From: Vibrio splendidus
GTDB lineage: Bacteria; Pseudomonadota; Gammaproteobacteria; Enterobacterales; Vibrionaceae
Direction: 5' to 3'
Assembly: GCF_003345295.1 (NCBI RefSeq)
Contig: NZ_CP031055.1
Span: 2,542,001 to 2,606,000, forward strand
Length of the DNA: 64,000 bases
Part shown: positions 1 through 8,786 of the stretch, in pieces
Layout of the letters: every line of letters begins with the position of its first letter
Numbering within the stretch: position 1 is the stretch's first letter
Program-made: the position numbers and the translations under genes
Notes under the pieces: generated by a model
The model's input: the letters and a program-made list of their open reading frames with translations, nothing else
The model's database searches: none
What the model was told of the DNA's origin: nothing

Positions 1-493
1 GCGTTGTAAGATCATTGGCGTAAACTTCCCGCTGAATAAACACTTAGCACTGCTCGCTAAGCTTGGTCACAACCAAAAGTTCTCACTCGAACCTATTTTC
101 AAAGGGCACTCTAACTCGCTGTTGGCTGAACCACTGAAAAGAATTGAAGGTGCTGAGCCTAAACACCATGATGTCTATATTGCTGCGGTTAAGTTTGGCG
201 ACAAGATCCAATCCGTACACACGAAGTTGGTCAAAGACTTCGCCTCGGCAAAGGAACGCATCTTATTCATCAAGAAAGCTCAGCATTTAGGTGACGTGTA
301 TGTACTACGAGTCACTACTGCACCTATTTTTAATCCGCTAACGAGTTTATTCCAGTCTGATTTAGAAGAGCTCTCACGCATCAGCATGCACCAAGCTAAG
401 AAGCTAGAAAATGAGGTCACAGCTTTTATTGGTTATGGTGAGATAGAAGATATTACCGATGAAGTGTTGATTCGATTGGAGCTGACTCGCTAA
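1..493 (+). CDS. plzC: PilZ-type c-di-GMP binding protein, C-terminal part (PlzC-like), truncated by window edge
   Basis: The frame is open from base 2 to the stop at 491-493, so the gene starts before the window; 163 residues are visible. No PilZ RxxxR or D/NxSxxG signature lies in the visible part, so the domain itself is not shown here. The call rests on position next to serB, where V. cholerae carries the PilZ gene plzC (recalled locus VC2344), and on the general look of the C-terminal half of a two-domain PilZ protein. A role as a c-di-GMP effector is inference. The apparent TTG start at 122 is only an internal codon. The gene ends at a bidirectional terminator shared with serB. Confidence 0.5.
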   Translation, partial: RCKIIGVNFPLNKHLALLAKLGHNQKFSLEPIFKGHSNSLLAEPLKRIEGAEPKHHDVYIAAVKFGDKIQSVHTKLVKDFASAKERILFIKKAQHLGDVYVLRVTTAPIFNPLTSLFQSDLEELSRISMHQAKKLENEVTAFIGYGEIEDITDEVLIRLELTR

Positions 494-527
494 CCTACAG
501 CGGCGTCTTAACTTGAACATGAAATAG

Positions 528-555
528 AAAAAGCAGGCTGATAGCCTGCTTTTTT
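528..555. terminator. bidirectional intrinsic terminator between plzC-like gene and serB
   Basis: A 12-bp perfect stem (AAAAAGCAGGCT, loop GAT, AGCCTGCTTTTT) carries A and T runs on both sides. It can end both convergent transcripts. Confidence 0.9.
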
Positions 556-582
556 GTATCCGTTATACCGTCTTAAATATGA

Positions 583-1563
583 CTAAGGCTTCGCTTGCCA
601 GCTGATTTTTTGCTGCTTAGCTAACACACCCGACAAGATGCAAAGTACCCCGCCTAAACCGGCATAACGCACAGCAGTTTGAGCTTGTTGCTCTACTTTT
701 GGTTTCGCATGGTAGGCGATGCCTAAACCTGCAGAACCCATCATAACCAAGTCATTAGCACCATCACCAACGGCAACAGTGTTATGCAGTTCCAATTCGT
801 ACTCTTCAGCCAACTCTACCAAGACATCCGCTTTAGTCTGCGCCGAAACAACATCGCCTAAGACTTCACCCGTCAATTTACCATTGATGATTTCAAGCGT
901 GTTTGACTGAGCGTGGTCAAGATCAAGCGTATCTTTCAGATAGTCAGAGAAGTAAGTAAAGCCACCTGAAGCAATTGCCGTCTTCCAACCAAGCTTATTC
1001 AGAGTATTCACTAGCTCAACCAAGTCTGGCATGAATGGCAATGATTGACGCACTTGCTCCAAAATAGATTCATCCGCACCTTTCAGTGCGCCTACTCGTT
1101 GGCGTAGGCTCTGTTCAAAGTCGAGCTCACCTTGCATTGCTCGCTCTGTGATTTCAGAGACTAACTCCCCCACTCCAGCTAGCTTTGCAATCTCATCGAT
1201 ACATTCAATTTGAATCGCTGTGGAATCCATATCCATTACAATCAAACCTGGCTTAGATAGGTCTGGGACCTCGCTAAGGCAAGCATAATCAAGCTTTAAG
1301 GCCTGTAGGATTTCTTCGTGTGCTGGTGTTAGGTTGCCTGACATCAAAGCCACTTCATAATGCCCTACCTTCCACGTATCAAGAATGGTGTTGTAAGTGC
1401 CTGTGAAAAAATCGATGTCATCGAATGATTGTGGTGATAGATACTCACCGAATACAATCCAGTTGGCTTTGGCTTTAGCGAGTTGAGAAGCGAAACGAGT
1501 CTCGGGGAGTCGAGTTAATAATGTCGTATGCCTTTTTATCGGCAGATATTTCTGAGCGTCCAT
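583..1563 (-). CDS. serB: phosphoserine phosphatase
   Basis: Catalyses the last step of serine synthesis, phosphoserine to serine plus phosphate, in the cytoplasm. The 326-residue length fits the enterobacterial/Vibrio SerB with an N-terminal regulatory region of about 100 residues. The HAD core begins with MDMDST at residues 110-114, where Asp111 is the expected nucleophile and Asp113 the acid/base. Motif II is at ASGGF (about 198) and the Mg-binding motif GDGANDL is near 266. The ATG at 1563 is the natural start. It is divergent from the YtjB-like gene with a 109-bp shared promoter region. No irregularity was seen. Confidence 0.96.
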   Translation of the reverse strand: MDAQKYLPIKRHTTLLTRLPETRFASQLAKAKANWIVFGEYLSPQSFDDIDFFTGTYNTILDTWKVGHYEVALMSGNLTPAHEEILQALKLDYACLSEVPDLSKPGLIVMDMDSTAIQIECIDEIAKLAGVGELVSEITERAMQGELDFEQSLRQRVGALKGADESILEQVRQSLPFMPDLVELVNTLNKLGWKTAIASGGFTYFSDYLKDTLDLDHAQSNTLEIINGKLTGEVLGDVVSAQTKADVLVELAEEYELELHNTVAVGDGANDLVMMGSAGLGIAYHAKPKVEQQAQTAVRYAGLGGVLCILSGVLAKQQKISWQAKP

Positions 1564-1672
1564 GTGTATGATTCCTAATTAACTATGCTAAACGTTAACC
1601 TATTGCAATTTGAAAACGCAAGTCTCAATATGTCTTAATCATAACATTTGTTTATTTCAGGCTTCGTGAAAC

Positions 1673-2284
1673 ATGAATGAATCATTGTTCTCAATACGTA
1701 ACGCTTTACGAATGCTAGCCCTCATTTTGCTGGCTACTATGTTCGTTGTAACGATTAAAAATACAGTCGTGATCAGTAAAGGTAACGAGAAGATCCAAGC
1801 AAAGCAGCTAGAAACGCTGACTAAATTGCTTATCTCTCAGGCATCGCTCTCTGCCAGTAAAGCGATCACACAACAAGACCAAGAGCGACTGCTTGATCTC
1901 ACCAATCAGCTGTCTCAGGATCGCTTGGTATTCGATACCACGATATACGATGCAGAGGGGATTCGACTGGCTTCGAGTGAAAAAGCACTCTCAGTACGCG
2001 AAGTTCTAGGCTTAGATACGCCACTTTCAACAGCAAGTATCGGCAGACAGCAATTAGTTGAACCTATCTACTCTCCAGAGAAAGCGATCATTGGATTCAT
2101 TCGTGTGACTTTTGAAACGGGTAAGATGACGGCGATTTCTGATCACCATTATCGTAAAAGTGATCGCTACATGATCGGCATGGTGTTGATGGGGTTTGTC
2201 AGTGGCGTGCTGTTTGTCATGCTCATTCGTAGAAGAAAAACAAAGTCTGGTGAGAACTTGCTGCTTAAGAATGCAAACTCATAA
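1673..2284 (+). CDS. AhpA/YtjB (Smp) family membrane protein
   Basis: A 203-residue protein with an N-terminal transmembrane segment at about residues 10-30, a periplasmic region to about 160, and a second hydrophobic segment near 165-185 (MIGMVLMGFVSGVLFVMLI) followed by an Arg-Lys rich tail. This is the topology of the YtjB/AhpA family, which lies next to serB in many gammaproteobacteria, in the same divergent arrangement. The biochemical function is poorly known. The family call comes from length, topology and neighbour. The ATG at 1673 is the first sensible start. Confidence 0.75.
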   Translation: MNESLFSIRNALRMLALILLATMFVVTIKNTVVISKGNEKIQAKQLETLTKLLISQASLSASKAITQQDQERLLDLTNQLSQDRLVFDTTIYDAEGIRLASSEKALSVREVLGLDTPLSTASIGRQQLVEPIYSPEKAIIGFIRVTFETGKMTAISDHHYRKSDRYMIGMVLMGFVSGVLFVMLIRRRKTKSGENLLLKNANS

Positions 2285-2426
2285 GCTTTGTCATAGAAAC
2301 TTGGAAACTTGCGCTCTTGGAAACACGAAATAAAAACCTCGGATTAGGCAAGGTGAATTATTTCGATTGAAATCACATAGCCTTCAGAATCCAAGAAATA
2401 GCGCTCAGTAATACATCATTACCAAT

Positions 2427-2463
2427 AAAAAGCCCCGACGCTCAGGCAGCAACGGGGCTTTTT
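2427..2463. terminator. bidirectional terminator between ytjB-like gene and deoD
   Basis: Stem AAAAAGCCCCG / CGGGGCTTTTT with a 14-nt loop, flanked by A and T runs. It lies between convergent genes and ends the leftward deo transcript. Confidence 0.9.
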
Positions 2464-2498
2464 GTTATCTGTTAGCTTATCAAACTATAGAAAAATGA

Positions 2499-3218
2499 TT
2501 ATTCTTGGTCACCAAGCAGCACAGAGTCTAGTGCGATAACCATCATGTCGTTGAAGGTCGTTTGACGCTCATCTGATGTGGTTTGCTCACCAGTTTTGAT
2601 GTGATCAGAAACAGTACAAATAGTCAGAGCTTTTGCGCCGTATTCAGCACACACACCATAGATACCTGCAGCTTCCATCTCGACGCCAACAATGCCGTAC
2701 TTATCCATCACCTCAAACATCTCTGGATCTGGCGTGTAGAACAACTCTGCCGAGAACAGGTTACCCACTTTTACGTCTACACCACGCGCTTTTGCTGCAT
2801 CTTCTGCCGCACGCACCATTTTGTAATCTGCGATAGCCGCGAAGTCATGACCTTTAAAGCGAATACGGTTCACTTTTGAGTCAGTACACGCGCCCATGCC
2901 AATCACCACATCACGCACTTTGATATCTTCACTCACTGCACCACAACTGCCGACACGAATGATCTTTTTCACACCAAAGTCTTTGATCAGCTCAGTCGCG
3001 TAAATAGAACAAGATGGAATGCCCATACCGTGCCCCATAACCGAAACCTTACGACCTTTGTAAGTACCCGTGTAACCAAACATATTACGAACATCACACA
3101 CCTGAACCACTTCTTCTAAGAAGGTTTCAGCGATGTATTTAGCACGTAGCGGATCGCCTGGCATTAGAACTACGTCAGCGAAATCACCCATTTCAGCATT
3201 AATATGTGGAGTAGCCAT
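2499..3218 (-). CDS. deoD: purine nucleoside phosphorylase DeoD-type
   Basis: Phosphorolysis of purine (deoxy)nucleosides to free base and (deoxy)ribose-1-phosphate. The 239-residue protein is nearly collinear with E. coli DeoD from MATPHINAEMGDF onward. Recognisable elements are the phosphate-site RVGSCG region, the nucleoside-site VEMEAAG and the catalytic Asp in CTVSDHI. The start is set at 3218 rather than at an in-frame codon 7 residues upstream, because the family starts with MATPH and AAGGAT precedes it as a ribosome binding site. It is the last gene of the leftward deoC-A-B-D cluster, 64 bp after deoB. Confidence 0.97.
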   Translation of the reverse strand: MATPHINAEMGDFADVVLMPGDPLRAKYIAETFLEEVVQVCDVRNMFGYTGTYKGRKVSVMGHGMGIPSCSIYATELIKDFGVKKIIRVGSCGAVSEDIKVRDVVIGMGACTDSKVNRIRFKGHDFAAIADYKMVRAAEDAAKARGVDVKVGNLFSAELFYTPDPEMFEVMDKYGIVGVEMEAAGIYGVCAEYGAKALTICTVSDHIKTGEQTTSDERQTTFNDMMVIALDSVLLGDQE

Positions 3219-3282
3219 TGAAAATATCCTTAATCTCAAAACAAAAAAGAAGAGAGAAGTTTCCCTCTCTCTTAGTTAACCA

Positions 3283-4503
3283 TTACAGAAAGCTTGTACC
3301 GTATCCCATTGGCGATGTGCCAAAGTATGACGCTAAGCTTTGACCGATATCAGCGAAGGTATCACGACAGCCTAGAGAGCCTGCTGGAACCTTGTTACCG
3401 TAAACAATCACAGGGATATGTTCACGAGTATGGTCTGAACCCGGCCATGTTGGGTCACAACCGTGGTCTGCAGTTAGGATAAGCACGTCATCTTCTTTCA
3501 TCATATCGATGATTTCATTGATGCGGCCATCAAAGTACTCAAGCGCAGCTGCGTAACCTGCAACATCACGACGGTGGCCGTATGCTGAGTCGAAATCAAC
3601 GAAGTTAGTGAACACGATAGTGTTGTCGCCCGCTTCAGTGATCGCTTCTTTGGTTGCTTCAAATAGCGCTGGAATACCTGTTGCTTTGGTTTTCTGAGTG
3701 ATACCACAACCTGCGTAGATGTCAGAGATTTTACCGATTGAGTGAACGTTGCCGCCCTTCTCATCAACCAATTTCTGAAGTACCGTCGCCGCTGGTGGCT
3801 CAACAGAAAGGTCACGACGGTTACCAGTACGTTCGAATTGACCTTTACCAGCACCAATAAACGGACGAGCGATAACACGACCAATGTTGTAGTCAGCTAG
3901 CTCTTCACGAGCAATTTGACAAAGATCTAATAGGTTTTGTAGACCGAATGTCTCTTCATGACATGCGATCTGGAAAACAGAGTCTGCAGAAGTGTAGAAG
4001 ATTGGCAGGCCAGTCTTCATGTGTTCTCCACCTAGATTGTCTAGGATTTCTGTACCCGATGAGTGGCAGTTACCTAAGAAGTCAGATAGACCAGCACGCT
4101 CAAGGATGCGATCAGTCAGTTCTTTTGGAAAGCTGTTCTCTTTGTCGGTGAAGTAGCCCCAGTCAAACAATACCGGTACACCTGCGATCTCCCAGTGACC
4201 TGATGGCGTGTCTTTACCAGAAGACAGCTCAGCAGCATGACCGTAAGCGCCAATGATCTCAGCGTCTGCGTCCATACCTGGAGCAAAGCGACCTGTCGAC
4301 TCTTTGTGAGCCATAGCTAAACCAAGCTTAGACAGGTTTGGCAGCGTTAGTGGACCTTTACGATCCGCGTTGTCTGCAAGGCCTTGATCACAATGGTCAG
4401 CAATGTGACCCATTGTATCCGAACCTACATCGCCGAATGTGTCAGCATCCGCTGTTTCACCGATACCGAATGAATCTAAAACTAAAATAAATGCTCTTTT
4501 CAT
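3283..4503 (-). CDS. deoB: phosphopentomutase
   Basis: Interconverts (deoxy)ribose-1-phosphate and -5-phosphate, linking DeoD/DeoA products to DeoC. It is 406 residues from MKRAFILVLDSFGIG, the usual family length and opening. Metal-binding motifs of the alkaline phosphatase superfamily are visible: VLDSFG near the N-terminus, DFDSAYGH near residue 305, and TADHGCDPTW with the following DHTREH near 345-360. An in-frame ATG 18 residues upstream exists but the added residues do not belong to the family, so 4503 is chosen. It lies 76 bp downstream of deoA. Confidence 0.97.
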   Translation of the reverse strand: MKRAFILVLDSFGIGETADADTFGDVGSDTMGHIADHCDQGLADNADRKGPLTLPNLSKLGLAMAHKESTGRFAPGMDADAEIIGAYGHAAELSSGKDTPSGHWEIAGVPVLFDWGYFTDKENSFPKELTDRILERAGLSDFLGNCHSSGTEILDNLGGEHMKTGLPIFYTSADSVFQIACHEETFGLQNLLDLCQIAREELADYNIGRVIARPFIGAGKGQFERTGNRRDLSVEPPAATVLQKLVDEKGGNVHSIGKISDIYAGCGITQKTKATGIPALFEATKEAITEAGDNTIVFTNFVDFDSAYGHRRDVAGYAAALEYFDGRINEIIDMMKEDDVLILTADHGCDPTWPGSDHTREHIPVIVYGNKVPAGSLGCRDTFADIGQSLASYFGTSPMGYGTSFL

Positions 4504-4579
4504 TTTCTTCACCAACTTATTGCTCTTTGCACCAGAACTCTGTTTATCGGTATACACGAGGTATACCGATACCTGTTAT

Positions 4580-5908
4580 TTACACGTCTTCAGAACGAAT
4601 CTGACGGTAAACATCTGGCGTTGCTGTATATTCTCCGCCCACAGTGATTGCATTTTGTAATGCCGTCGCAGCTTCTTGCCACTGTTGTTCATTGCGAGCA
4701 TGAATCATTGCTAATGGTTTATCGTCGCTTGCTACTTCGCCAAGGCGAATGAAGCTATCAAAACCGACTGCGTAATCAATGCTGTCTGTTGCTACGCGGC
4801 GACCACCGCCCATACCAACGACAGCCATACCAATTGCACGCGTATCCATCGCTGATACTACACCGCTTTCGAGTGCGTACACTGGTTTAACAATTTCTGC
4901 TTTTTCTAGATAGTTATCGTAGTTCGTTACGAAATCCACTGGACCACCAAGGCCCGCTACCATCTTACCGAAGCACTCTGCTGCTTTACCGTTATCCAGT
5001 ACTGCCATCAGTTTTTCACGCGCTTCATCTGAATCTTTTGCTAGGTTACCCAGCACCAACATTTCCGCACACGACGCTAGCGTTATTTCCAACAAACGTG
5101 GATTACGGTATTCGCCTGTTAGGAATTGAACCGCTTCACGGACTTCAACTGCGTTACCCGCTGAAGAAGCCAGAACTTGGTTCATGTCCGTTAGGATTGC
5201 TGTTGTTTTAGTGCCTGCACCGTTTGCTACTGCAACGATAGATTTTGCTAACTCTTCAGATGCTTCATACGTTGGCATGAATGCGCCTGAACCGACTTTT
5301 ACGTCCATTACTAGAGAATCAAGACCAGCGGCCAGTTTCTTAGATAGGATTGAAGCGGTGATCAGTGAGATGTTGTCTACTGTTGCTGTGATATCACGAG
5401 TCGCATAAACACGCTTATCAGCCGGTGCTAGATCGCCGGTTTGGCCGATGATCGCCACGCCAGCTTCTTTGGTTACGGCACCAAACACATCGTTGGTTGG
5501 TGTAATGTTGTAACCAGGGATAGATTCTAGCTTGTCTAGCGTACCGCCAGTGTGGCCTAAACCACGACCAGAGATCATTGGAACGAAACCGCCACATGCA
5601 GCCACCATAGGGCCAAGCATCAAAGAAGTTACGTCGCCAACACCACCAGTAGAGTGTTTATCAACGATTGGGCCATCAAAGTTCATGTGGCTCCAGTCAA
5701 TCACCATGCCTGAATCACGCATTGCACACGTTAGTGCGATACGTTCTGGCATCGTCATTTCATTAAAAAAGATAGCCATTGCGAATGCGGCAATTTGGCC
5801 TTCAGAAACCGTGTTTTTAGCGACACCTTGGATGAAAAAGTTAATTTCTTCTGTGGTCAGTACTTCGTTATCACGTTTTCTGCGAATAATTTCTTGAGGT
5901 AGATACAT
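4580..5908 (-). CDS. deoA: thymidine phosphorylase
   Basis: Cleaves thymidine and deoxyuridine with phosphate to base and deoxyribose-1-phosphate. The 442-residue protein starts MYLPQEIIRRKRD, close to E. coli DeoA. The phosphate-binding KHSTGGVGD loop is near residue 84, followed by SGRGLGHTGGTLDKLE, the signature of this phosphorylase family. The ATG at 5908 is preceded by GGGAGG; the longer frame to 5977 adds 23 residues without family support. It lies 111 bp after deoC with a hairpin in the gap. Confidence 0.97.
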   Translation of the reverse strand: MYLPQEIIRRKRDNEVLTTEEINFFIQGVAKNTVSEGQIAAFAMAIFFNEMTMPERIALTCAMRDSGMVIDWSHMNFDGPIVDKHSTGGVGDVTSLMLGPMVAACGGFVPMISGRGLGHTGGTLDKLESIPGYNITPTNDVFGAVTKEAGVAIIGQTGDLAPADKRVYATRDITATVDNISLITASILSKKLAAGLDSLVMDVKVGSGAFMPTYEASEELAKSIVAVANGAGTKTTAILTDMNQVLASSAGNAVEVREAVQFLTGEYRNPRLLEITLASCAEMLVLGNLAKDSDEAREKLMAVLDNGKAAECFGKMVAGLGGPVDFVTNYDNYLEKAEIVKPVYALESGVVSAMDTRAIGMAVVGMGGGRRVATDSIDYAVGFDSFIRLGEVASDDKPLAMIHARNEQQWQEAATALQNAITVGGEYTATPDVYRQIRSEDV

Positions 5909-5957
5909 TAGTGCCTCCCAAACTCTAGTGAGTATGGTGTGTAGGGAAAGAGGTAAT

Positions 5958-5982
5958 ATGGAGTGACTTAACGCCACTCCAT
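5958..5982. other. intergenic hairpin between deoC and deoA
   Basis: ATGGAGTG and CACTCCAT form an 8-bp perfect stem with a 9-nt loop. There is no U-run after it in the direction of transcription, so it is more likely an mRNA processing or stability element than a terminator. A smaller stem, TACCC/GGGTA, sits at 6004-6017 just after deoC. Confidence 0.6.
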
Positions 5983-6019
5983 CAAACAGACTTAATTTTT
6001 ATATACCCGAATGGGTAAA

Positions 6020-6796
6020 TTAGTATGCTGCTGGATCAGCAGTCTGGTCTGTCACTTCTAATGTATTAAGAAGGTTAGTCAGTAGGCTTGAAGCACCAAA
6101 ACGGTAGTGCATGTTGTCTGCCCACTCAGCGCCTAGTAGCTCATCAGCCATTGCTAGGTAAGCTTGAGCATCTTCAGCTGTACGTACGCCACCAGCTGGT
6201 TTGAAACCAACAGTTTTAGCCACGCCCATGTCACGAATAACTTCAAGCATCATGCGCGCGAACTCAGGAGTCGCGTTTACTGGCACTTTACCTGTTGAAG
6301 TTTTGATGAAGTCTGCACCTGCTTCGATACAGATCTGAGAAGCTTTTTTGATCAGTGCTTCTTCTTTTAGCTCACCAGTTTCGATGATCACTTTAAGCGT
6401 GATGTCACCACAAGCGGCTTTACATTGCTTAACTAGCTCAAAGCCAACTTCTTCGTTGCCAGCAATAAGAGCACGGTATGGGAATACTACGTCAACTTCG
6501 TCTGCGCCGTACGCTACCGCTGCTTTCGTTTCTGCAACAGCAATTTCGATGTCGTCATTACCATGAGGGAAGTTAGTTACAGTCGCGATGCGTACTTCTG
6601 GAGTACCTTGCTCACGCAACGCCTTCTTAGCGGCTGGGATGAAGCGAGGGTAAATACAGATTGCAGCGGTGTTACCAACTGCAGTCTTCGCGTCATGACA
6701 AAGCGCCACTACTTTTTCAGTAGTATCGTCATCATTTAGCGTCGTTAGGTCCATAAGTTTAAGTGCACGTAGAGCTGCTGCTTTTAAATCGCTCAT
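6020..6796 (-). CDS. deoC: deoxyribose-phosphate aldolase
   Basis: Splits 2-deoxyribose-5-phosphate into acetaldehyde and glyceraldehyde-3-phosphate. At 258 residues it matches E. coli DeoC end to end (MSDLKAAALRALKLMDLTTLNDDDT). The Schiff-base lysine lies in FIKTSTGK near residue 167 and the second active-site lysine in VGFKPAGGVRTAEDA near 200. The ATG at 6796 has GGAG seven bases upstream. It is the first gene of the leftward deo cluster, so the promoter should lie in the 520-bp gap to nupC. Confidence 0.97.
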   Translation of the reverse strand: MSDLKAAALRALKLMDLTTLNDDDTTEKVVALCHDAKTAVGNTAAICIYPRFIPAAKKALREQGTPEVRIATVTNFPHGNDDIEIAVAETKAAVAYGADEVDVVFPYRALIAGNEEVGFELVKQCKAACGDITLKVIIETGELKEEALIKKASQICIEAGADFIKTSTGKVPVNATPEFARMMLEVIRDMGVAKTVGFKPAGGVRTAEDAQAYLAMADELLGAEWADNMHYRFGASSLLTNLLNTLEVTDQTADPAAY

Positions 6797-7244
6797 TTCT
6801 ATCTCCGATCAATATATTCAAATAGTTAACTACTTCGCCACCCATCCAGTATAGATGGATATTTTAGTAATGCTCAGTAGTCACAAATGAACGGACTTGG
6901 TTCCCTGAAGACTTGATAACTTTCGCTATCAATTGCAATCCTTGTCACCGCACAGTACCAGTTTGGTCTATGGCACAACAAATCAGTCATGTTGTGTCTA
7001 ACATCTATAGCGTATCGCTAAGTTTGGCTTAATCCCAGAAGAATAACCTTTAGATAAATCCAAGCAGTTACTTTCTTGCCAACAAGAGACATCCTGTCCC
7101 TTAAGCTTATACATTATAGGTATCCATCAATAAATTGTAGTGCTCCTTAGAACGCAAACGGTTTGTATCTCAAAAAAACATTCTAGACCCATTTTCGACT
7201 CCAAGCATTCACTCATGCTAATGCTCAAAATCACTAGGCCCAAA
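6797..7244 (-). promoter_or_regulatory. deo operon upstream region
   Basis: A 448-bp non-coding stretch between deoC and the nupC terminator. It should hold the deo promoter(s). No perfect CRP box was found here, unlike upstream of nupC. Possible CytR-type half sites are ACGCAAACG at 7152-7160, which continues into a near-palindrome CAAACGGTTTG, and TTGCAA near 6933-6938. ACGCAAACG recurs exactly upstream of nupC. Promoter position is not resolved. Confidence 0.4.
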
Positions 7245-7281
7245 AACAAAAAAGCCCCGCAGCAATTTCTTGCTACGGGGC
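7245..7281 (-). terminator. nupC terminator
   Basis: Stem GCCCCG-C-AGCAA / TTGCT-A-CGGGGC (one C-A mismatch), followed leftward by a U-rich run (complement of CAAAAACAAAAAA). It lies 39 bp after the nupC stop codon. Confidence 0.9.
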
Positions 7282-7319
7282 GATATTATTATGGCGTCTA
7301 TATATCGATTTCTAACTGA

Positions 7320-8582
7320 TTAGAAAGACAGGAAGAAGCCAGCAATTGTTGCTGCCATCAGGTTAGATAGAGTACCAGCCACAACCGCTTTAACACCCAT
7401 ACGTGCGATGTCGTGACGACGGTTTGGAGCAATACCACCTAGACCACCTAGAAGAATCGCAATTGAAGAAAGGTTTGCGAAACCACATAGAGCGAACGAG
7501 ATAATTGCTTGAGTCTTAACAGACATTACTTGACCAGTCGCTTCAACGATTTGAGCGTTGTCACCGATGTATGGTACGAAGTTTAGGTATGCAACGAATT
7601 CGTTAACAACTGTCTTCTGACCAATGAAAGAACCAGCAATAGTTGCTTCTTCCCATGGAACACCAATGATGAATGCTAACGGTGCAAAGATCCAACCTAG
7701 AAGAAGTTCTAGAGTTAGGTTTTCCATACCGAACCAACCACCGATGCCACCTAGGATACCGTTGATAAGAGCGATTAGACCGATGAATGCTAGTAGCATT
7801 GCACCAACGTTAAGTGCTAGTTGTAGACCAACTGAAGCACCGCCAGCAGCTGCATCGATAACGTTAGCAGGCTTGTCGTCGCCACCGTCGATGTCTGAAC
7901 CTAGGTTCTCGTCAACTTCATCAGTTTCAGGCTTGATGATTTTAGCGAATAGTAGACCACCAGGTGCTGCCATGAATGACGCTGCTACAAGGTACTCTAG
8001 AGGAACACCCATAGATGCGTAACCCGCTAGTACACCACCAGCAACAGATGCTAAACCACCACACATTACTGCGAATAGTTCAGAGTTAGTCATTTTAGGA
8101 ACAAATGGACGAACTACTAAAGGTGCTTCAGTTTGACCAACGAAAATATTTGCTGCTGCAGACATTGACTCGGCGCGAGAAGTACCTAGAGCTTTCTGAA
8201 GACCACCACCAAGAACCTTGATTACAACTTGCATCGCACCAATGTAGTAAAGTACAGAGATAAGAGCAGAGAAGAAGATTAGTGTTGGTAGAACTTGGAA
8301 TGCAAAGATGAAACCGATACCGTCAACTGAGAAGTTAACAAGGCTACCAAATAGGAAGCCAGTACCATCTTTACCGTAGTCGATCACGTTTGCTACACCA
8401 GCAGAGAAACCTGCAAGTAGATCACGACCCCAAGGGATGTAAAGTACGAATGCACCAAGTGCGAATTGGATAGCGAAAGCGCCACCCACTGTTCTGATAT
8501 TAATTGCTTTGCGGTTGTCGGATAGTAGTACTGCGATTGCAATCAGTGCAACCATTCCGACGAGGCTCATAAACAGGCTCAT
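7320..8582 (-). CDS. nupC: NupC-type concentrative nucleoside transporter (CNT), Na+-coupled type
   Basis: Inner-membrane nucleoside importer of 420 residues, very similar along its length to the structurally known V. cholerae vcCNT (as recalled). Helical hairpin 1 carries the nucleoside-binding GQTE motif in ANIFVGQTEAP (about 150-158); the Asn before it is the Na+ site residue of vcCNT. Hairpin 2 has VPWEEAT, where vcCNT reads VPWNEAT as I recall. FALCGFANLSS near residue 368 holds the Asn and Ser of the base site. It supplies substrates for the adjacent deo enzymes. A perfect CRP site lies upstream, so cAMP-CRP control is likely. Confidence 0.95.
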   Translation of the reverse strand: MSLFMSLVGMVALIAIAVLLSDNRKAINIRTVGGAFAIQFALGAFVLYIPWGRDLLAGFSAGVANVIDYGKDGTGFLFGSLVNFSVDGIGFIFAFQVLPTLIFFSALISVLYYIGAMQVVIKVLGGGLQKALGTSRAESMSAAANIFVGQTEAPLVVRPFVPKMTNSELFAVMCGGLASVAGGVLAGYASMGVPLEYLVAASFMAAPGGLLFAKIIKPETDEVDENLGSDIDGGDDKPANVIDAAAGGASVGLQLALNVGAMLLAFIGLIALINGILGGIGGWFGMENLTLELLLGWIFAPLAFIIGVPWEEATIAGSFIGQKTVVNEFVAYLNFVPYIGDNAQIVEATGQVMSVKTQAIISFALCGFANLSSIAILLGGLGGIAPNRRHDIARMGVKAVVAGTLSNLMAATIAGFFLSF

Positions 8583-8719
8583 AGTTTATGACTTCCTTAT
8601 TAGTTATTTATTGGCGTGTTACAAAATGGGGCTATAAAGCGGAGGCAATTATACTCATGCGACCACTAATAAAGTAATGCCGTCCTCACACTTTCGTACA
8701 AGATTCATGTACCATTCAC

Positions 8720-8766
8720 ACGCAAATGTGAACCAAATCACAAGCTCAGTGCAATTTACGCAAACG
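8720..8766 (-). promoter_or_regulatory. CRP site flanked by ACGCAAA repeats (possible CytR half-sites), nupC promoter region
   Basis: TGTGAACCAAATCACA at 8727-8742 is a perfect TGTGA-N6-TCACA CRP box with A-rich flanks. It is bracketed by ACGCAAA at 8720-8726 and ACGCAAACG at 8758-8766. Known CytR control works by CytR half-sites around CRP sites at nucleoside promoters. The CRP call is firm on sequence; the CytR call is inference. The box centre is about 153 bp upstream of the nupC start codon and beyond the convergent-side end of the TatD gene. Confidence 0.8.
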
Positions 8767-8786
8767 ATAAACAAAAACCTTCGATT

